Assembly: GCA_031260865.1 (NCBI GenBank)
Contig: JAISKQ010000121.1
Span: 1 to 12,296 of the forward strand
From: Prevotella sp.
GTDB lineage: Bacteria; Bacteroidota; Bacteroidia; Bacteroidales; Dysgonomonadaceae
Direction of reading: 5' to 3'
DNA: 12,296 bases
Part shown: positions 8,287 to 12,296 of the stretch, piece after piece
Layout: each line of letters begins with the position of its first letter
Numbering within the stretch: the first letter of the stretch is position 1
The notes under the pieces: model-generated
What the model was told of the DNA's origin: nothing
Databases searched by the model: none
The model's input: only the letters and a program-made list of their open reading frames with translations
Made by a program: the position numbers and the translations under genes

Positions 8287-11200
8287 TTAGAATTTAATAC
8301 TCAAACCTAACATATATATACGAGGACGAGGATAAATGTTATTATCTATACCTTCATTATTAAATTCAGGATCTAAACCATCATAATTAGTAATTATAAA
8401 TGGATTCTGTACTGTTCCATATACACGTACCGATTCTAATCCTTTGAATGGTTTAAAGAAAGTATATCCTAATGAAATATTATCCATTCTTAAGAATGAC
8501 GCATTTTGTACATAATAGTCGGAAAGATATTCCGGCATAACAAAATCTGTATAAGAAGCGCTGCTTATTCTATTTTTCAAAAATCCTGCCGGATCTAACA
8601 GAAAAGAACCGCCGTAAGCCTCACGATTTGATTGGATATTATTATATGCGTAATTACCTAAACTTGCACGCATCGCGAAATTAAAGTCCCAGTTTTTATA
8701 AGAGAATTGAGAAGATAATCCCATATAAATATCCGGTGAAGATTTCTTGTATGGTCTTAAATCACTAGCATTGATCACACCATCATTATTCTGATCAACG
8801 TATGCTCCTTCAATCGGTTTTCCTTTGGCATCATACACTTGTTCATAGACATAGAATGAATTAAATGGTTTATTCACCGCATGAATCAGAACATTATTAC
8901 CTGTACCTCCGGATATACCTCCATGAATTACACCTACATAATTAGGGTCATCATTTAGAGACAAGTTTGTTATTACATTTTTGTTATAAGAAACATTATA
9001 TGAAATAGACCAATTCATATCTTTAGTTTCAATAGGACGAGCTGTTATAGATAACTCTATACCTTTATTTTCCAGAGTACCCATATTCGTCAATAATTTA
9101 TTGCTAAAGTTCGAACCCGCGGGTATTGAAATCTCATTCAACAAATCTTTTGTTTTTCTGTAGTACACATCTATTGCTCCGGAAATACGATTACCAAGGA
9201 ATCCATAATCCAACCCTACGTTATAAGTTGTTGTTTCTTCCCATTTTAAGTCAGCATCATAAGCTTCCGGTCTAATTAATTGTACCATTTGATCTCCCCA
9301 ATAATAATTAGCTCCGGCTTCGCTATATTTGTATTTAGCCATATATGGATAATCGCCCTGTCCTAAGTTCTGCTGACCTGTAATCCCATATCCCAAACGT
9401 AACTTTAAGTCAGAGATAAGTTTCTGGTTCTTCATGAAAGATTCTTCCGAAAGCCTCCAAGCGAGTGCCACAGACGGGAATAATCCCCAACGAGTATCTT
9501 CACTAAATCGAGAAGATCCATCATTACGAAGTGTAGCCGTCAACAAATAACGATTAGCATAAGTATAGTTAAAACGTCCAAAGAAAGAAATAAGGTAATT
9601 TTCTGTATAATAATCATCTCCCAATTTATAATACTCTGTACCATAGTTGCTCTGCATTGCGGGTGAATAAGGATATACATTTTCTTCGCCTCTATAAAAA
9701 TGTTGCCAAGAGTAACCTCCCATAATATCTATTTTATGTTGACTTATGTTTTTAACATAATTCAAATAAAAATCCATCAGTTGATTACGCTTCAATTGCG
9801 TATAATTACGGTTTTCGCCCCATCCGGCTTTATAATTACCTTGTACCCAACTCATAGGAGAGTTATCTTTAATATCAATCCAACCAATACTGCTGGACAC
9901 ATCATAACCTAAATTTAAGTTTGCTCGTAGATCCGGTAAGAAATGCATCTTATAGTCAAACTGGATATTACCAATACTTCTTTTGACTCTGGATAAATCG
10001 GACTTTTCATCTAAAAAGGCTACTGGATTTGTGATACCTATGTCGATAGGCGTAACACCATCTTCTTTCATTGAGATATAATAGCCATTACCCGCCATAC
10101 CCGGTTTGTAGTTTGGCATATAAACAGGTTGTGTTGGGTCAAATTCAGCAGCAGCCCCAATAGCTCCCACATCCGCGAAACGGTTCTTATTATAGATACC
10201 TTTTACATTCAGTTGGATACTTAAATGGTCATTAAAGAATTTAGGACTTAAACTGATGGATCCTGTCCAACGATCCATATTAGAAGTTTTCAGAATACCG
10301 TTTTCATTGGTATAGCCTAACGATACACGATAAGGTACTTTTGTTCCTATTGCGCCGGCAACGCTAACATTATGATCCGTACTAAAAGCTGTATGGAAAA
10401 TCTCATCTTGCCAGTTTGTATTAGCCTTACCTAAAGCCGCGACTTGCGCGCTACTTCCATCGTAATGTTCTTTAACAAAATCACGAAAGGCATCAGCGCT
10501 CATTACATCGGTATTCTTTATTTTTGTACTTATAGAAAATGTTCCATCGTAATTAACTCTCACTTTCCCTGCGCTACCTCTTTTTGTTGTAATAATGATT
10601 ACCCCGTTAGATGCACGAGATCCGTAAATAGCTGTAGCAGAAGCGTCTTTCAAAATTGAAAAATTCTCAATATCATTAGGATTAACGGTAGATAAAGGAT
10701 TTCCCATACCATTTATACCTGTTGTATTATCCACAGGAACCCCATCAATAACGATTAATGGATCGTTACTTGCAGACATAGAGGAACCTCCACGAATACG
10801 AATTGTGGCGCCTCCACCAGGAGCGCCCCCATCACTAATTACACTTACACCAGGGGCTTTTCCGACCAAAAGGTCTGAAGCCGACGTAGCCATTCCTTTC
10901 GCTAATGAATTAGCGGATATTGTTGTCACGGCTCCTGTTAAGTCTTCTTTCTTCACGCTACCGTACCCAATGACCACAACTTCTTGAAGTAATTCGGTAT
11001 CTTCCGCCAGCGTCACATTGATTCTGGTTTTACCTGCGACAGGAATTTCCTGCATTTTAAACCCTACATACCTGAATACTAATATTCCATCTGCCGGAAC
11101 ATTAATTTCATAATTCCCGTCAACATCAGTCGCAGTTCCTATGGTTGTTCCTTTTACTACAACACTTCCGCTGATTATAGCTTCGCCGGTGTTGTCCTTC

Positions 11201-11319
11201 ACGTTACCTTTAACTGTTATATTTCCGTCTTGCGCGAAAACATTTGATGTTGATACCAGTATTCCTAACATAAACAGCAGGAATACATTTAGACATCTGT
11301 TCTTAATCTTTCTTGTCAT
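8287..11319 (-). CDS. susC: SusC-like TonB-dependent outer-membrane transporter
   Basis: This 1010-residue porin imports oligosaccharides, here most likely malto-oligosaccharides, across the outer membrane using TonB/ExbBD energy. The signal peptide covers about 1-30 and ends VFAQ. A carboxypeptidase-regulatory-like domain follows at about 33-107, including VKGTTIGTATDVDGNYEINV. A TonB-box region EVVVIGYG lies at 113-120. The plug, about 121-250, carries the family signatures IRIRGGSSMS, PLIVIDGVPVD, LKDASATAIYGSRASNGVI and IITTKRG. The rest is the 22-strand barrel, ending with aromatic IYMLGLSIKF, the usual outer-membrane insertion signal. The frame is intact and the length typical. It is the first gene of the susCDE operon, with an unusually long leader holding an operator-like palindrome. 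Substrate is inferred from the susD, susE and GH97 neighbours, not from the transporter itself. Confidence 0.96.
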   Translation of the reverse strand: MTRKIKNRCLNVFLLFMLGILVSTSNVFAQDGNITVKGNVKDNTGEAIISGSVVVKGTTIGTATDVDGNYEINVPADGILVFRYVGFKMQEIPVAGKTRINVTLAEDTELLQEVVVIGYGSVKKEDLTGAVTTISANSLAKGMATSASDLLVGKAPGVSVISDGGAPGGGATIRIRGGSSMSASNDPLIVIDGVPVDNTTGINGMGNPLSTVNPNDIENFSILKDASATAIYGSRASNGVIIITTKRGSAGKVRVNYDGTFSISTKIKNTDVMSADAFRDFVKEHYDGSSAQVAALGKANTNWQDEIFHTAFSTDHNVSVAGAIGTKVPYRVSLGYTNENGILKTSNMDRWTGSISLSPKFFNDHLSIQLNVKGIYNKNRFADVGAIGAAAEFDPTQPVYMPNYKPGMAGNGYYISMKEDGVTPIDIGITNPVAFLDEKSDLSRVKRSIGNIQFDYKMHFLPDLRANLNLGYDVSSSIGWIDIKDNSPMSWVQGNYKAGWGENRNYTQLKRNQLMDFYLNYVKNISQHKIDIMGGYSWQHFYRGEENVYPYSPAMQSNYGTEYYKLGDDYYTENYLISFFGRFNYTYANRYLLTATLRNDGSSRFSEDTRWGLFPSVALAWRLSEESFMKNQKLISDLKLRLGYGITGQQNLGQGDYPYMAKYKYSEAGANYYWGDQMVQLIRPEAYDADLKWEETTTYNVGLDYGFLGNRISGAIDVYYRKTKDLLNEISIPAGSNFSNKLLTNMGTLENKGIELSITARPIETKDMNWSISYNVSYNKNVITNLSLNDDPNYVGVIHGGISGGTGNNVLIHAVNKPFNSFYVYEQVYDAKGKPIEGAYVDQNNDGVINASDLRPYKKSSPDIYMGLSSQFSYKNWDFNFAMRASLGNYAYNNIQSNREAYGGSFLLDPAGFLKNRISSASYTDFVMPEYLSDYYVQNASFLRMDNISLGYTFFKPFKGLESVRVYGTVQNPFIITNYDGLDPEFNNEGIDNNIYPRPRIYMLGLSIKF

Positions 11320-11570
11320 GCGAAATAATATTAAGATTAACTAATATTGATTTATGATTACTATTTATAATTTAATTAATTTTTCGTATTTGTAATAGAT
11401 ATATGTAAATGAATTTAGTCGCAAAAAGACTATTTTCTATTTTTTTCTTCGCTCTTTAGATGATCGTCGTATTTTACTTTCGTCATGGTTATTATAATTT
11501 GATGCTACAAATATGAGAAAACCTATCCTATTTCTTTACATAACATTTTATAGAAACTGCCATTTTGTTA

Positions 11571-11584
11571 TGCAAACGATTGCA
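11571..11584. promoter_or_regulatory. Near-palindromic LacI-type operator upstream of susC
   Basis: TGCAAACGATTGCA matches the perfect susB-side palindrome TGCAAACGTTTGCA at 13 of 14 positions, with the central CG kept. It lies about 252 bases upstream of the susC start and about 34 bases downstream of the candidate -7 box. That fits a repressor blocking early elongation, or an operator for a promoter I have not identified. Confidence 0.6.
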
Positions 11585-11617
11585 AATGGTTATAAAATTT
11601 AGGTTCTGCTATGATCG

Positions 11618-11652
11618 CAAATTTATAAACCACTTAACAAATATTAAACAAA
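11618..11652 (-). promoter_or_regulatory. Candidate Bacteroidota-type promoter for susCDE
   Basis: On the minus strand TAAATTTG (11625-11618) fits the phylum's -7 consensus TAnnTTTG exactly. A TTTG that could serve as the -33 box is at 11652-11649, with 23 bases between, slightly longer than usual. Another TTTG lies closer, at 11641-11638, but is too near. The region is A/T-rich, so chance matches are likely. The placement just upstream of the operator-like site is the main support. Confidence 0.35.
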
Positions 11653-11736
11653 AAATAGACAACTTATTTATAATAAAAAAGTTAAAAATGGCGGTTAGTG
11701 CGACAATCTTGAATGAAAGCCAAACTCTACAACAAG

Positions 11737-11775
11737 ACAAAAGAGAATAAAGCCGATCGCCTTATCCTCTTTTGT
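11737..11775 (-). terminator. Terminator hairpin of the AsmA-like gene
   Basis: Read on the minus strand, ACAAAAGAGGATAAGGC pairs with the 3' arm GCTTTATTCTCTTTTGT over about 17 bp. Two positions are G-U pairs that become A-C mismatches on the plus strand, so the hairpin favours minus-strand RNA. The 3' arm is T-rich. It begins 20 bases after the AsmA-like stop codon and separates that gene from the susC leader. Confidence 0.75.
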
Positions 11776-11795
11776 TTATTTATAACCATGTACTA

Positions 11796-12296
11796 TTATT
11801 GTCCGTCAGTATCAACCTTTTTTATCTGTTCTTCAGCCTTGTTTTTCAGGTTCTGTCCTTGTTTGTTGGCTTCGTCAACCAGCTTTTTACCGGCAGCCTG
11901 AGCGGCGGCTTTCGCGATTGGGTTGCTGCCTGCCTTGTCCACTAACGCTTGCGATTGCTTCTCGGCTTCCGCCACTAATTTCTTTGCCGCGGCGTCGGCT
12001 TCTGTCCTTATTTTCTCTATTTGCTTCGCTTTTTCTTCCGATAATTTAGCCGACACATCCGTGCCTTTTTCGCCGCCAAGCAATCCGCCTACTACCGACG
12101 AAGCGGCTCCCGCCACAAGCGCTTTTGTATCCACTCCTATCTTAGGATTAGTAAAAGAACCTCCAATCGTAATAGGCACCGCGCTCACATAATTATTGGC
12201 TAAGGACTTAGGTAGAGTAACTGTACCTTTATAATCAATGCTTTGATCCAATCCGGTAGAGCCTTCAAGTTTCATCACGCCTCCGTTGCCAAAGTT
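11796..12296 (-). CDS. AsmA-like protein, C-terminal 166 residues (5' end outside window)
   Basis: The frame is open through the right edge, where it reads NFGNGGVMKLEGSTGLDQSI. The internal GTG and ATG near 12273-12278 are not the real start. The stop is at 11796-11798. The first part, IDYKGTVTLPKSLANNYVSA followed by VPITIGGSFTNPKIGVDTKA, is the conserved end of the AsmA C-terminal region, which in this family closes the long beta groove of the envelope bridge-like proteins. Then come an alanine/glycine stretch (VAGAASSVVGGLLGG) and a charged helical tail of about 95 residues with repeated AxKLVxEAxKQ-like segments, a likely coiled coil. This tail is common in Bacteroidota AsmA-like proteins. 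The protein probably acts in outer-membrane lipid or protein homeostasis; that is family knowledge, not shown here. It has its own terminator and no evident link to the sus genes. Confidence 0.85.
   Translation of the reverse strand, partial: NFGNGGVMKLEGSTGLDQSIDYKGTVTLPKSLANNYVSAVPITIGGSFTNPKIGVDTKALVAGAASSVVGGLLGGEKGTDVSAKLSEEKAKQIEKIRTEADAAAKKLVAEAEKQSQALVDKAGSNPIAKAAAQAAGKKLVDEANKQGQNLKNKAEEQIKKVDTDGQ

Larger units (their letters stand above)
11320..11736 (-). other. Regulatory leader upstream of susC, no gene seen
   Basis: This A/T-rich gap lies between the AsmA-like gene's terminator and susC. It holds the promoter candidate (11618-11652) and the operator-like site (11571-11584). A weak 5-bp stem, TAGTC/GACTA around 11418-11434, is also present. 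If the promoter call is right, the transcript leader is roughly 290 bases. I see no open frame with protein character and no recognisable riboswitch. Confidence 0.5.

Noticed and set aside
11418..11434. TAGTC/GACTA hairpin in the susC leader as an attenuator
   Set aside because: Only 5 bp with a 7-base loop and no T tract; too weak to call.
11565..11750. Plus-strand 61-codon frame in the susC leader
   Set aside because: A/T-driven composition (Lys, Ile, Asn) that spans the operator, promoter candidate and part of the terminator hairpin.

Overview
The window comes from a low-GC member of the Bacteroidota, most likely the order Bacteroidales. Three things point there: an adjacent SusC/SusD pair with a SusE-type lipoprotein, a GH97 enzyme very close to Bacteroides SusB, and Bacteroidota-style A/T-rich leaders without Shine-Dalgarno sequences. 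I could not place it at genus level. All supported genes are on the minus strand, so the window reads functionally from right to left.

Layout. 12296-11796 is the C-terminal end of an AsmA-like protein, followed by a strong terminator hairpin (11737-11775). 11319-5512 is a starch/malto-oligosaccharide uptake operon: susC (TonB-dependent porin), susD (surface binding lipoprotein) and susE-like (surface glycan-binding lipoprotein), with gaps of 23 and 28 bases. A perfect 14-bp hairpin (5356-5389) closes it. A GH97 alpha-glucosidase (susB-like, 5240-3021) follows, with its own upstream palindrome and a downstream terminator. 3020-1210 holds no intact gene. It contains a decayed transposase-like fragment, a patchwork of diverged direct repeats with a higher-order period of about 277 bases, and a cluster of three palindromes resembling REP/BIME elements. 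1209-1 is the start of a DUF3843-like protein that runs off the left edge.

How it works together. By homology with the Bacteroides thetaiotaomicron Sus system, SusD and the SusE-like protein capture alpha-glucan at the cell surface. SusC imports oligosaccharides using TonB energy. The GH97 enzyme, with all its expected acid/base glutamates, releases glucose from them in the periplasm. No GH13 amylase or pullulanase, no SusF, no full SusG and no SusR-type regulator lies in the window. Instead, a perfect TGCAAACGTTTGCA palindrome before susB and a near-copy before susC suggest LacI-family control of both transcription units.

The most noteworthy points are the shared operator-like sites, a 32-codon open tail one base out of frame after the susE-like stop (a frameshift or paralog scar), and the structured repeat region. 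I see no evidence of a wholly new biological system here.
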